The notes: generated from the sequence alone by a model not told the origin. A DNA stretch of 64,000 bases from Bermanella sp049115935 (GCA_049115935.1 JAGDZK010000016.1:75317-139316), one strand, 5' to 3'. Positions 35,595-43,965 are shown, counted from the stretch's first letter. Numbers and translations: made by a program.

Positions 35595-36284
35595 ATGAGT
35601 CAGGTTAAGTCGGTACCTGTATTGACGGTTGATGGTCCAGGCGGTGCTGGGAAAGGCACAATCTGCTATATGATTGCCAAAAAATTGGGCTGGCATCTCC
35701 TAGATAGCGGTGCACTTTACCGTTTGACGGCAGTGGCGGCCCAAAAACATGGGGTTGAATTGGATAATGAAACCTCTGTTGCTGTATTGGCGAAGCACTT
35801 AGATGTGCAGTTCATACCTCAAGATGATGGCTTGGTTAATACCATCTTAGAAGGTGAGGATGTTAGCTTGGACATACGCACAGAAGCAGTGGGCTCAATG
35901 GCAAGTAAGGTGGCAGCATTGCCACAGGTGCGACAAGCACTGCTTGAGCGTCAACGAGATTTTGCTCAGTCCCCTGGCGTGGTGGCAGATGGTCGTGATA
36001 TGGGGACTGTGGTTTTTCCAGATGCGCCTGTAAAAATTTACTTAACCGCCTCAGCAGAAGAACGCGCTAAGCGTCGCTTTCTTCAACTGCAGGAGAAGGG
36101 TGTAGAGGCTGACGTTGTGGCGATATTGGCTGATATTCAAGAACGTGACGAGCGCGATATGAATCGAGAGGTGGCCCCTCTTAAACCAGCTCATGATGCA
36201 CTGGTGGTTGAATGTACCAATATGAGCATTGACCAAGTGCTTGATGTAGTTGTAACTGAATTAAAGCGTAATAGCTTGCTTTAG
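35595..36284 (+). CDS. cmk: Cytidylate kinase
   Basis: Phosphorylates CMP and dCMP with ATP. The 229-residue protein has a P-loop VDGPGGAGKGT (the family often has GPSGSGKGT), DSGALYRLTA, the CMP-binding insert VVADGRDMGTVVFPDA, and the ERDERDMNREVAPL lid segment. AAGGA lies before the ATG. It precedes rpsA, as in most gammaproteobacteria, and a hairpin with a T run separates the two. Confidence 0.96.
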   Translation: MSQVKSVPVLTVDGPGGAGKGTICYMIAKKLGWHLLDSGALYRLTAVAAQKHGVELDNETSVAVLAKHLDVQFIPQDDGLVNTILEGEDVSLDIRTEAVGSMASKVAALPQVRQALLERQRDFAQSPGVVADGRDMGTVVFPDAPVKIYLTASAEERAKRRFLQLQEKGVEADVVAILADIQERDERDMNREVAPLKPAHDALVVECTNMSIDQVLDVVVTELKRNSLL

Positions 36285-36311
36285 AGCTTTGTTAGTAAGC
36301 TGGAAATGCAT

Positions 36312-36348
36312 AAGCGATAACCGTAAGTGGTTAATCGCTTGGTTTTTT
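36312..36348 (+). terminator. Terminator or attenuator between cmk and rpsA
   Basis: AAGCGAT-AACC (36312-36322) pairs with GGTT-A-ATCGCTT (36329-36340) with one bulged base and a six-base loop; six T follow at 36343-36348. It ends cmk transcription at least partly. Its right arm overlaps the -35 box of the rpsA promoter. Confidence 0.6.
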
Positions 36349-36367
36349 GAAAAATCCACTGTATAAT
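36339..36367 (+). promoter_or_regulatory. rpsA: Sigma-70 promoter of rpsA
   Basis: TTGGTT (36339-36344), 17-base spacer, perfect TATAAT (36362-36367). It gives a leader of about 105 bases before the rpsA ATG. Confidence 0.6.
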
Positions 36368-36478
36368 CCACGCCCAATTCTATCTGTGTGCGTCAACCCT
36401 TGCCAGGTGCGGAACGGCGGACACATATTTAAACAGACCCATTAACTGGCATAATGGTTGAAACCTCTAGGTAATTTA
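36368..36478 (+). promoter_or_regulatory. rpsA: rpsA 5' leader with hairpin, possible S1 autoregulation site
   Basis: The leader holds CCATTA/TAATGG (36439-36444 with 36452-36457), a small hairpin 21 bases before the start codon, and AGG seven bases before it. In enterobacteria the structured rpsA leader mediates translational autorepression by S1; that this one does is inference. Confidence 0.35.
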
Positions 36479-38164
36479 ATGTCTGAATCTTTTGCTGATC
36501 TCTTTGAAGAATCCCTTAATGGCCTTGATATGCAACAAGGCAGTATCGTTACTGGTACCGTTGTTGATATAGACTCTGATTGGGTAATCGTTAATGCTGG
36601 GCTAAAATCTGAAGCGGTAATTCCACGCGCTCAGTTCCTTGACGACAAAGGCGAGCTAGAAGTTAAAATTGGTGATGAAGTTCCTGTTGCACTTGAAGCG
36701 GTTGAAGACGGCTTTGGTGAAACTAAACTTTCTCGTGAAAAAGCGAAACGTGCTGAATCTTGGATTGAACTTGAGAAAGCATTCGAAGCACAAGATGTTG
36801 TTACCGGTGTTATCAACGGTAAAGTTAAAGGTGGTTTCACTGTAGACGTTGCAACTATCCGTGCATTCCTTCCTGGTTCTCTAGTTGACGTTCGCCCTGT
36901 TCGCGATACTGCTCACCTAGAAGGTAAAGAACTAGAATTTAAAGTTATCAAATTAGACCAGAAACGTAACAACGTTGTTGTTTCTCGTCGTGCTGTTCTT
37001 GAAACTGCAAACAGCCAAGAGCGTGATGAGCTACTAGCTAACCTTCAAGAAGGTCAAGAAGTTACTGGTATCGTTAAAAACCTAACTGACTACGGCGCAT
37101 TCGTAGATCTAGGTGGTGTTGACGGTCTACTACACATCACTGACATGGCTTGGAAACGTATCAAGCACCCAAGTGAAATCGTTAACGTTGGTGATGAAAC
37201 TCTAGTTAAAGTTCTTAAGTTCGATCGCGAGCGTAACCGCGTATCTCTAGGTCTTAAGCAACTAGGCGAAGATCCTTGGGTTGCAATCAAAGCTCGTTAC
37301 CCAGAAAACACCAAGGTAACTGCTAAGGTAACTAACCTTACTGATTACGGTTGTTTCGCAGAGCTTGAAGAAGGCGTTGAAGGTCTTGTTCACGTATCTG
37401 AAATGGATTGGACCAACAAAAACATTCACCCGTCTAAAGTTGTTCAAGTGGGTGATGAAGTTGAAGTTATGGTTCTTGATATCGACGAAGAGCGTCGTCG
37501 TATCTCTCTAGGTGTTAAACAGTGTCAAGTTAACCCATGGGAAGAGTTCTCTAGCAAGTGCAACAAAGGCGACAAAATCAGCGGTAAGATCAAATCTATC
37601 ACTGATTTCGGTATCTTCATCGGTCTTGATGGCGGCATCGACGGTCTAGTTCACTTATCTGATATCTCTTGGCACGAAACTGGCGAAGAAGCCGTTCGTA
37701 ACTACAAGAAAGGCGATGAGCTAGAAACGATTATCCTTTCTATCGATCCTGAGCGTGAGCGTATTTCTCTAGGTGTTAAACAGCTAGAGCGTGACCCATT
37801 CGCTGAGTACGTAGCAGAGAACGATAAAGGCACTATCATCAAGGGTAAAGTACTATCTGTTGATGCTAAAGCTGCAATCGTTGAAATCATGGAAGGCGTA
37901 GAAGCAACTCTTAAAGCATCTGAAATCAGCAAAGACCGTGTAGAAGATGCACGTAACGTGTTGAAAGAAGGCGACGAAGTTGAAGCTAAGATCATCATGG
38001 TTGACCGCAAAAACCGTAACATCTCTCTTTCTGTGAAGAGCAAAGATGAAGTGGAAGAGAAAGAAGCTGTTAAAGCTCACGCTCAAAAAGCGGCACCTGA
38101 AGCTGCTGGTCCAACCACTATCGGTGATTTGATCAAAGAGCAACTTAAGTCTCAAAACGACTAA
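36479..38164 (+). CDS. rpsA: 30S ribosomal protein S1
   Basis: Binds mRNA upstream of start codons and helps load it on the 30S subunit. The 561-residue protein starts MSESFADLFEESL, which fixes ATG 36479 (an in-frame codon 21 bases earlier would add a false extension). Six S1 repeats follow; the last four carry the clear pattern GxVxxLTDYGAFVDLGGVDG / GLLHITDM. Codon choice is markedly biased (many CTA, CGT, GGT), as expected of a highly expressed gene. A strong terminator follows. In E. coli ihfB would be next; here the glycan cluster intervenes. Confidence 0.98.
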   Translation: MSESFADLFEESLNGLDMQQGSIVTGTVVDIDSDWVIVNAGLKSEAVIPRAQFLDDKGELEVKIGDEVPVALEAVEDGFGETKLSREKAKRAESWIELEKAFEAQDVVTGVINGKVKGGFTVDVATIRAFLPGSLVDVRPVRDTAHLEGKELEFKVIKLDQKRNNVVVSRRAVLETANSQERDELLANLQEGQEVTGIVKNLTDYGAFVDLGGVDGLLHITDMAWKRIKHPSEIVNVGDETLVKVLKFDRERNRVSLGLKQLGEDPWVAIKARYPENTKVTAKVTNLTDYGCFAELEEGVEGLVHVSEMDWTNKNIHPSKVVQVGDEVEVMVLDIDEERRRISLGVKQCQVNPWEEFSSKCNKGDKISGKIKSITDFGIFIGLDGGIDGLVHLSDISWHETGEEAVRNYKKGDELETIILSIDPERERISLGVKQLERDPFAEYVAENDKGTIIKGKVLSVDAKAAIVEIMEGVEATLKASEISKDRVEDARNVLKEGDEVEAKIIMVDRKNRNISLSVKSKDEVEEKEAVKAHAQKAAPEAAGPTTIGDLIKEQLKSQND

Positions 38165-38191
38165 TTACTAAGTAATTAATAGTTTTGCTTT

Positions 38192-38219
38192 AAAAACCCA
38201 GCTTATGCTGGGTTTTTTT
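38192..38219 (+). terminator. Rho-independent terminator of rpsA
   Basis: AAAAACCCAGC (38192-38202) pairs with GCTGGGTTTTT (38207-38217) around a four-base loop and continues into T. It insulates the glycan cluster from rpsA transcription. Confidence 0.9.
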
Positions 38220-38260
38220 ATGTAATAATGAAGTACGTAGCGTTCTGAAAGATTGGGTTT

Positions 38261-39334
38261 ATGGAAGTCGAGAATAAATTAATTCTAGTGAGTACATTTA
38301 GGCATTATTTTATGTCAGTGGGCTTGGCTTTTAATGATCCAAATAGTAACTATCATTTGGTCTTTATAGATCAAGCCCTTCCCGCTAAATCTAATAGTGT
38401 TTATCTTGCTGCCTGTGAGTTGGGCTATCCATTTCACAGTGTTTCGTACCTTCCTTCTAAGGCTGAAGGAGAGTCTAAATCGAAAGTGCGTTCATTGGGG
38501 TTTAATCAACTTCAGAATATACTCAGTGATATTTTGCCAGTTGAGATTATTACTGGAAATGATAGGCGTGTTGAATTCCAATATTCCATGAACTTTATGA
38601 GGGAAGGGTTGGGAGCGAGTGTCCAAGGCTCTTTTTTGGATGATGGCACTGGTAGTTATATCAGCTTTCAGAATAGTAAACTGATTCGATACCTTTCTGA
38701 TAAATATCTTGATACACCGTTGAAGAAACTAGTTTATGGGAAGTGGTATTGTAGGCCTGAAGTGTTTGGTGCATCTAAGTGGGTTGATAACTGTTATTTA
38801 GCACACCCCGAGGTGGCTTCAGCCCCATTGAAAAAGAAAAAATTATTCGAACTGAAACAAGATTATTATAGGTCAGAGATCGCATTTGAATATTTTAAGA
38901 ACCTCTCTAAGTGTTTAAATGCAGCTGATGTCACTGCTAACTTAAAAGATAGTGTCTTATTTGTTTTGCCACACTCCTCAATTATTAAAGAAGTCTATGG
39001 TTCTTTTGATGCTCTGGGTTTACTGCTCTCAAAGTTGGCACAAAAATATCCTAATGTTTTCTTTAAGTATCATCCTAGGGAGCAGGGTGACCCATTAAAT
39101 TTAAGTGTTTTAGGGCAAGCTTTAACTTCGGCTATCCCTGCAGAACTTTACTACGTGACAAACTCTTTTGATTTAATTATAGGTGATGTCTCTACTGCAT
39201 TGATGGCTGCCAAGTGGTTACACCCTGACAGCGATGTAAGATATTTTAAGACAGCATCTCAACAGGCTGAATTAGTTACAGGTTTGTTTCAATACTTAAA
39301 CATTGCTCCTTTAACTATGGAGGAAATCATTTGA
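38261..39334 (+). CDS. Sialyltransferase-like glycosyltransferase (DDG/HP motif type)
   Basis: 357 residues with no named family I can assert. It shows the three short motifs shared by bacterial sialyl- and polysialyltransferases of the GT38/GT52-like group: an acidic-acidic-Gly motif (FLDDGTGSY, Asp127-Asp128-Gly129), an HP motif (KYHPREQ, His271-Pro272) and a late Ser/Thr motif (GDVSTALM, Ser311-Thr312). Next to neuA, neuB and neuC this makes it the likely enzyme that uses the CMP-activated sugar. There is no signal peptide or membrane helix, so it acts at the cytoplasmic face. It begins the cluster; the neuA start overlaps its stop. Alternative: a transferase for another sugar. Confidence 0.6.
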   Translation: MEVENKLILVSTFRHYFMSVGLAFNDPNSNYHLVFIDQALPAKSNSVYLAACELGYPFHSVSYLPSKAEGESKSKVRSLGFNQLQNILSDILPVEIITGNDRRVEFQYSMNFMREGLGASVQGSFLDDGTGSYISFQNSKLIRYLSDKYLDTPLKKLVYGKWYCRPEVFGASKWVDNCYLAHPEVASAPLKKKKLFELKQDYYRSEIAFEYFKNLSKCLNAADVTANLKDSVLFVLPHSSIIKEVYGSFDALGLLLSKLAQKYPNVFFKYHPREQGDPLNLSVLGQALTSAIPAELYYVTNSFDLIIGDVSTALMAAKWLHPDSDVRYFKTASQQAELVTGLFQYLNIAPLTMEEII

Positions 39335-40026
39335 ATGTTGCATTAATTACTGCCAGAGGGGGGTCAAAAGGGCTTCCTGGTAAAAATATTTTACCTATGT
39401 GTGGAGTGCCACTTATCGGTTGGAGTGTTAAAGCCGCATTAGAATGTAGTGAGATAGATAACTGCTATGTAAGTTCAGATGACAAAAAGATTCTGGATGT
39501 CAGTTGTGAAATGGGGGGGGTGCCCTTAATGCGTCCATTGGAATTAGCTACTGATACTAGTACTAGTGAAGATGTTATTAAGCATTTTTTAAGAGAAATA
39601 GAAAATGTAGATGAGCTACCAGAAGTTGTTGTACTGTTACAACCAACTTCACCACTGAGAACAGCTAGGCACTTAACAGAGGCTTTTGATGTTTTTAAGA
39701 GAAATAAGGCCAACTGTGTTGTTTCTGTGTTTGAGCCTAAACATAGCCCTGTAAAAGCATATGGTTTGAATACACTTGGTCAACTTGAGGGGCTTTATGG
39801 TAAGGCGGCACCTTATCAGCCTAGGCAAGAGCTACCGAGTGCTTTTCAGCCAAATGGTGCAATTTATATTTTTAGTGTAAATGCCTTTATTGCGGAAGAC
39901 GGTATACCAAAAACAAACGTATACCCTTATATAATGTCTGAAAGAGAATCGGTAGATATAGATGATCAGCAAGACTTTGATTTAGCAGAATCATTATTGA
40001 GGAAAAGACATGAAACCAGAATTTGA
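39331..40026 (+). CDS. neuA: CMP-sialic acid synthetase (CMP-nonulosonate cytidylyltransferase)
   Basis: Activates a nonulosonic acid with CTP. The 231-residue protein has ITARGGSKGLPGKNI (CTP-binding loop), TDTSTSEDV, LLQPTSPLRTA and FQPNGAIYIF, all standard for NeuA/LegF/PseF. The start is TTG at 39331, sharing bases with the previous stop; a strong GGAGG (39319-39323) sits seven bases ahead, which decides it. Whether the sugar is N-acetylneuraminate or legionaminate cannot be told from this gene alone, but the presence of only neuB and neuC around it favours neuraminate. Confidence 0.9.
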   Translation: MNVALITARGGSKGLPGKNILPMCGVPLIGWSVKAALECSEIDNCYVSSDDKKILDVSCEMGGVPLMRPLELATDTSTSEDVIKHFLREIENVDELPEVVVLLQPTSPLRTARHLTEAFDVFKRNKANCVVSVFEPKHSPVKAYGLNTLGQLEGLYGKAAPYQPRQELPSAFQPNGAIYIFSVNAFIAEDGIPKTNVYPYIMSERESVDIDDQQDFDLAESLLRKRHETRI

Positions 40027-41050
40027 AATATCAGGTAGAAAAATTGGATACGAGTACGACCCGTTAGTTATTGCAGAGATTGGCATAAATCACGAAGGTT
40101 CCCTTCAGGCTGCATATGAAATGGTAGATGCGGCCGTAGATGCTGGTGCTGAGATAATAAAGCATCAAACTCACGTTGTAGAAGATGAAATGAGTGGTGA
40201 TGCAAAGAAGGTTATACCTGGTAATGCAGATGTTTCAATTTACGAAATAATGGAACGTTGTGCGTTAAACGAAGAAGATGAAATTAAGTTAAAAAATTAT
40301 GTTGAGTCGAAAGGTGCTATTTTTATAAGTACACCATTTAGTCGAGCTGCAGCTGAAAGATTAGAGCGTATGGGAGTGGTGGCTTATAAAATAGGCTCCG
40401 GTGAATGTAATAATTACCCTCTGCTTGAGCTTGTAGCCAGCTATGGTAAGCCAATCATTCTTAGTACTGGTATGAATGATATGGCTTCTATTGAGAAGTC
40501 GGTGTCTATTTTGCGTAAGCATCAGGTTCCTTACTGTTTGCTGCATTGTACAAACGTATATCCAACGCCTGATCGCTTAATTAGATTAGGAGGGGTGGAA
40601 GAGCTGGCTGAGGCGTTCCCTGATGCGGTTGTAGGGTTGTCAGATCATAGTATTGATAATCTAGCTTGCTTAGGAGCTGTTGCTGTTGGGGCGAGTGTAC
40701 TTGAGCGTCATTTTACTGATCATAAGAAACGTCCAGGGCCAGACATTGAGTGCTCTATGGATGTTAAAGAATGTAAAGAGTTAATAGAAAGCTCTAAACG
40801 TATGAAGAATATGCGTGGTGGTTGTAAAGGGCCTGTTGATGAAGAGCAGGTAACCATTGACTTTGCTTATGCAAGCGTTGTAACAATTAAAGATATTAAA
40901 GCTGGTGATGTTTTTAATGAGTCTAACTTGTGGGTAAAAAGACCTGGTACAGGTGAGTTTATGGCAGAGGACTTTGAAAGTTTAATGGGAAAAACTGCTA
41001 GAGAAGATATTAATATAGATACGCAGCTGAAAAAAACACATGTTAAATAA
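40010..41050 (+). CDS. neuB: N-acetylneuraminate synthase family protein
   Basis: Condenses phosphoenolpyruvate with N-acetylmannosamine (or a legionaminic precursor). The 346-residue protein begins with the (beta/alpha)8 domain (VIAEIGINHEGSLQAA, IIKHQTHV, STPFSRAAAERLERMG, KIGSGECNNYPLL, ILSTGMNDMASIE, GLSDHSID) and ends in a SAF/antifreeze-like domain (about 285-346: ASVVTIKDIKAGDVF) that closes the partner active site in the dimer. GAGG lies seven bases before the ATG, which overlaps neuA by 17 bases. Confidence 0.93.
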   Translation: MKPEFEISGRKIGYEYDPLVIAEIGINHEGSLQAAYEMVDAAVDAGAEIIKHQTHVVEDEMSGDAKKVIPGNADVSIYEIMERCALNEEDEIKLKNYVESKGAIFISTPFSRAAAERLERMGVVAYKIGSGECNNYPLLELVASYGKPIILSTGMNDMASIEKSVSILRKHQVPYCLLHCTNVYPTPDRLIRLGGVEELAEAFPDAVVGLSDHSIDNLACLGAVAVGASVLERHFTDHKKRPGPDIECSMDVKECKELIESSKRMKNMRGGCKGPVDEEQVTIDFAYASVVTIKDIKAGDVFNESNLWVKRPGTGEFMAEDFESLMGKTAREDINIDTQLKKTHVK

Positions 41051-42179
41051 AAAGAAAATTCTTTTTCTAACGGGTACTCGAGCAGACTTTGGAAAGCTTA
41101 AAAGCCTAATGAAAAAAGTTGAAGATTCAGATTTATTTGAACTTTATATATTTGTGACAGGCATGCACATGATGTCAAAGTATGGCTTGACTTCAATAGA
41201 GGTTGAGAGTTCAGGGTTCTCTAATGTCTATAAATACATAAATCAAAACCTAAATGACAGTATGGATGTTGTCTTAGCCAAAACCGTACTTGGTTTAGGT
41301 GATTATGTTAAAGAATTAAACCCTGATTTAATTGTAGTACACGGTGATCGTGTAGAGGCAATGGCGGGTGCAATTGTTGGAAGTTTAAATAATATATTGG
41401 TTGGGCATGTTGAAGGTGGTGAGGTTTCGGGTACGATAGATGAGCTTATCCGGCATTCAGTGAGCAAGATGGCACATATACATTTTGTCTCTAATGAACT
41501 GGCAAGAAAGCGGTTATTACAACTTGGTGAATTAGAATCATCTATATTTATAATAGGATCACCTGATTTAGATATTATGGTATCTAAAAAGCTACCAAGC
41601 ATTGAATGTGTACTTGAGAAGTATCAAATTCCATTTAACGATTATGCTGTACTTATGTATCACCCAGTGACAACAGAATTGGATGGTTTAAAAGCGGAAA
41701 TCTCTGCAGTTGTTGATGCAGTAATTGAATCTAATAAAAATTACGTGGTTGTATACCCGAACAATGATCATGGTACGGATGTTATTTTAAATGAATATAA
41801 GCGCTTAGATGGTAATCAGCGCGTTAGAATATTCCCGAGTATTCGTTTTGAGTACTTTCTTGTGTTGTTGAAGTTTTGCAAATTTATGATTGGGAACTCA
41901 AGTGCGGGTGTGAGGGAGGCTCCATTTTATGGATTGCCATCAATCAATATTGGCAGCCGACAAAATAATAGGTCGACTTCAGAATCAGTAATCAATGCCT
42001 CAGGGGATTCAAGAGTTATATTTAATGCGATTAAGCAAGTGGAGAATATGAGTTGTAAACCTTATCGAGAGTTCGGCGAAGGAAATAGCGATCAATTGTT
42101 TATAGATGTTCTTGGTTCGCCTTCTCTTTGGTGCATAAGTCAGCAGAAATTATTTAATGACTTTGAGGTGCGTGAGTGA
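41040..42179 (+). CDS. neuC: UDP-N-acetylglucosamine 2-epimerase, hydrolysing
   Basis: Produces N-acetylmannosamine (with UDP release) as the first step of sialic acid synthesis. The 379-residue GT-B-fold protein has FLTGTRADFGKLK, VVHGDRVEAMAGAIVG, HVEGGEVSGTIDELIRHSVS and a C-terminal GNSSAGVREAPFYG donor-phosphate segment. The hydrolysing family is distinguished from WecB by the RADFGK opening and the VSGTIDE stretch. LegG works on a different UDP-sugar and looks similar, so legionaminate remains possible. It overlaps neuB by 11 bases, and its stop overlaps a short ORF by four. Confidence 0.93.
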   Translation: MLNKKKILFLTGTRADFGKLKSLMKKVEDSDLFELYIFVTGMHMMSKYGLTSIEVESSGFSNVYKYINQNLNDSMDVVLAKTVLGLGDYVKELNPDLIVVHGDRVEAMAGAIVGSLNNILVGHVEGGEVSGTIDELIRHSVSKMAHIHFVSNELARKRLLQLGELESSIFIIGSPDLDIMVSKKLPSIECVLEKYQIPFNDYAVLMYHPVTTELDGLKAEISAVVDAVIESNKNYVVVYPNNDHGTDVILNEYKRLDGNQRVRIFPSIRFEYFLVLLKFCKFMIGNSSAGVREAPFYGLPSINIGSRQNNRSTSESVINASGDSRVIFNAIKQVENMSCKPYREFGEGNSDQLFIDVLGSPSLWCISQQKLFNDFEVRE

Positions 42180-42352
42180 AATTTTTATTTCACACCGTTA
42201 TTTTAGGCCAGGTTGTTTATGTACATAATATATTAAATCTTGCTGATACTATGAGATCGTTTTTAATTGAATCGTTAGATAATATTGAATTTTTTAGAAA
42301 TGCTCTGTGGCTAGTCAGCGGCAAAATCTTGCAAGGAATCAACATTGAATAA
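42176..42352 (+). CDS. Unrecognised 58-codon ORF, coupled to both neighbours
   Basis: I do not recognise this protein. GTG at 42176 overlaps the neuC TGA (GTGA) and has GAGG (42165-42168) seven bases upstream; its TAA lies inside the first codons of the next gene (eight-base overlap). It is 58 residues, starts MKFLFHTVILGQVVYVHNIL, a moderately hydrophobic N-terminal half, and ends GKILQGINIE. It lacks a lipobox and any cysteine motif. Good ribosome site plus overlap at both ends suggest it is really translated, perhaps only to couple neuC and the downstream gene. It could also be a decayed gene remnant. Confidence 0.5.
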   Translation: MKFLFHTVILGQVVYVHNILNLADTMRSFLIESLDNIEFFRNALWLVSGKILQGINIE

Positions 42353-43412
42353 GGGTAAAGATGTATTTGTCTGCTTTGATGTGCAAGAAAAATATTATAT
42401 GCCCCAGTATATTCCTGTGGCACAAGAGTTAATAAAAAAAGGTTTTATTATTACGTTTGTTAGTCATGGCGTAAACTTAGGTACTATAAAGGGTGCGAAA
42501 ACTGATTTTATACCTAAGGGGATGAAGGAGGTTGATTTTTATAATCGACTTAAGCCTGACTGGTTGATAATCGGTAATTCGTTCCAAGAAATAGCAAGGC
42601 TAAATGAAAATATTAAAACCGCCCTGGTAAGCCACGGCATTGGCCCCAAAGCTTGTTATTACACCGTATCAGATACTCCAACTGATGTTCGCTTTGTCGA
42701 AGGCCCATATAGAACTGAACGTTTGAGGCAAATGTACCCAAATCAAACTTTTATTGATACGGGGTACGCAAAACTGGATCCAGCCATTAATGGCGAGCTC
42801 TCAGGGTCTGCCCCTTCAGATTATGGGCTGGATAATAATAAGAAAACCTTATTATACGCACCAACGTTTTATCCTAGTAGTATTGAGCGTTTCAGTCGTT
42901 CCTTTCCTGATGACTTTGGGCAATATAATATTATTTTGAAGCCTCACTATTTTTCGCTTTCAATTGAGAAGTATAAAAAACAGAAGGCACTATTAGAGCA
43001 CTGGGCGACTTTTGATAATGTATATTTGGCTCAGGTTGAAGAGTCTAATATTTTACCGTTTATGGCCGTTTCGGATGTGCTGATTAGTGACGCATCTTCA
43101 ACTCTATTTGAATTTGCGGCTCTTGATAAGCCAGTGGTTTGGTGTGACTTTTTAAAGCTTAGGTGGGCTTATCGCGGTATTCTTAAGTTTCGCTTCAAAA
43201 AAAGAATGGATCAAGATTTATACAAGTATGCAGATATAGCTGCCCATGCACAATCTTACGCTCAATTGCGAAATATTGTAGATGAACAAATCGAACGTCC
43301 CAACCAATACGCAGTCCAAAGGGCTAAGTATACGTTATCTCTAGCTGGTAAGGTTGATGGCAAGGCAAGTGAGCGTATTGTGAATTATATGCTTCAGAAT
43401 AGTGATATATGA
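42345..43412 (+). CDS. CDP-glycerol glycerophosphotransferase-like protein
   Basis: 355 residues resembling the CDP-glycerol:poly(glycerophosphate) transferase family (TagB/TagF type, GT-B fold). Visible family features are TALVSHGIGPK, FVEGPYRTERL, LLYAPTFYPS, ILKPHYFS and the late LISDASSTLFEFAALDKPVVW, where TagF-like enzymes have ISDYSS. TTG at 42345 is used, with AAGGA seven bases upstream. It should transfer glycerol phosphate to a glycan acceptor using CDP-glycerol made by the next gene, which overlaps it by four bases. The acceptor is unknown; a direct role in a sialylated chain is inference from clustering. Confidence 0.78.
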   Translation: MNKGKDVFVCFDVQEKYYMPQYIPVAQELIKKGFIITFVSHGVNLGTIKGAKTDFIPKGMKEVDFYNRLKPDWLIIGNSFQEIARLNENIKTALVSHGIGPKACYYTVSDTPTDVRFVEGPYRTERLRQMYPNQTFIDTGYAKLDPAINGELSGSAPSDYGLDNNKKTLLYAPTFYPSSIERFSRSFPDDFGQYNIILKPHYFSLSIEKYKKQKALLEHWATFDNVYLAQVEESNILPFMAVSDVLISDASSTLFEFAALDKPVVWCDFLKLRWAYRGILKFRFKKRMDQDLYKYADIAAHAQSYAQLRNIVDEQIERPNQYAVQRAKYTLSLAGKVDGKASERIVNYMLQNSDI

Positions 43413-43804
43413 CTAAACGAGTAATTACTTTTGGCACATTTGATGTTTTTCATGTGGGCCATATAAATATATTAGAGCGTGCAAAAGAGCAGGGGGATTA
43501 CTTAATAGTGGGTGTTTCCTCTGACGAATTAAACTTTGCTAAAAAGAATCGATACCCAATATATGCTCAGAAAGACCGGATTAAAATCCTTGAGTCTTTA
43601 AAGTTTGTGGATGAGGTTTTTGTTGAGGAGTCCCTAGAATTAAAGCCTGAATATATCCAAAAATATCAGGCGGATGTCTTGGTAATGGGGGATGATTGGG
43701 CGGGTAAGTTCGACGGCATGAAAAACCTGTGCGATGTTCTTTATTTACCGAGAACCCCTTCAATATCGACGACAGAAATCATTGAAGTAGTGAAGAGTCT
43801 GTAG
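43409..43804 (+). CDS. Glycerol-3-phosphate cytidylyltransferase-like protein (TagD family)
   Basis: Makes CDP-glycerol from CTP and glycerol 3-phosphate, by family. The 131-residue length and the motifs fit TagD: GTFDVFHVGHINIL (the HxGH site), the RYPIY position, and RTPSISTTEI (RTxxISTT signature near the C-terminus). It is the last gene of the cluster and overlaps the transferase by four bases (ATGA). Closely related cytidylyltransferases use other phosphorylated alcohols, but the neighbouring transferase supports glycerol. Confidence 0.88.
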   Translation: MTKRVITFGTFDVFHVGHINILERAKEQGDYLIVGVSSDELNFAKKNRYPIYAQKDRIKILESLKFVDEVFVEESLELKPEYIQKYQADVLVMGDDWAGKFDGMKNLCDVLYLPRTPSISTTEIIEVVKSL

Positions 43805-43948
43805 TGGTGTAATATTGCATACAGAACATTATCAATAAATTCAGCCACTTAGCTTGTATCCTGTATAAAAATAAGGCAAAGTTTGGAAGGTGGCTAGATA
43901 AGCTGGTTTTAAGATGTACAACTTGGCAGCCTGATTTGTGTAACTTAT

Positions 43949-43965
43949 AAGGGAGTGGCCCTTTT
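43949..43965 (+). promoter_or_regulatory. ihfB: Hairpin overlapping the ihfB ribosome-binding site
   Basis: AAGGG (43949-43953) can pair with CCCTT (43959-43963) across AGTGG, just ahead of the ihfB ATG. The Shine-Dalgarno bases GGGAG lie in the stem and loop, so translation may depend on melting or on an RNA-binding factor. This is inference from a five-pair stem only. Confidence 0.3.

Noticed and set aside
37090..38155. Minus-strand ORFs of 60-110 residues within rpsA
   Set aside because: Shadows of strongly biased codon use in rpsA.
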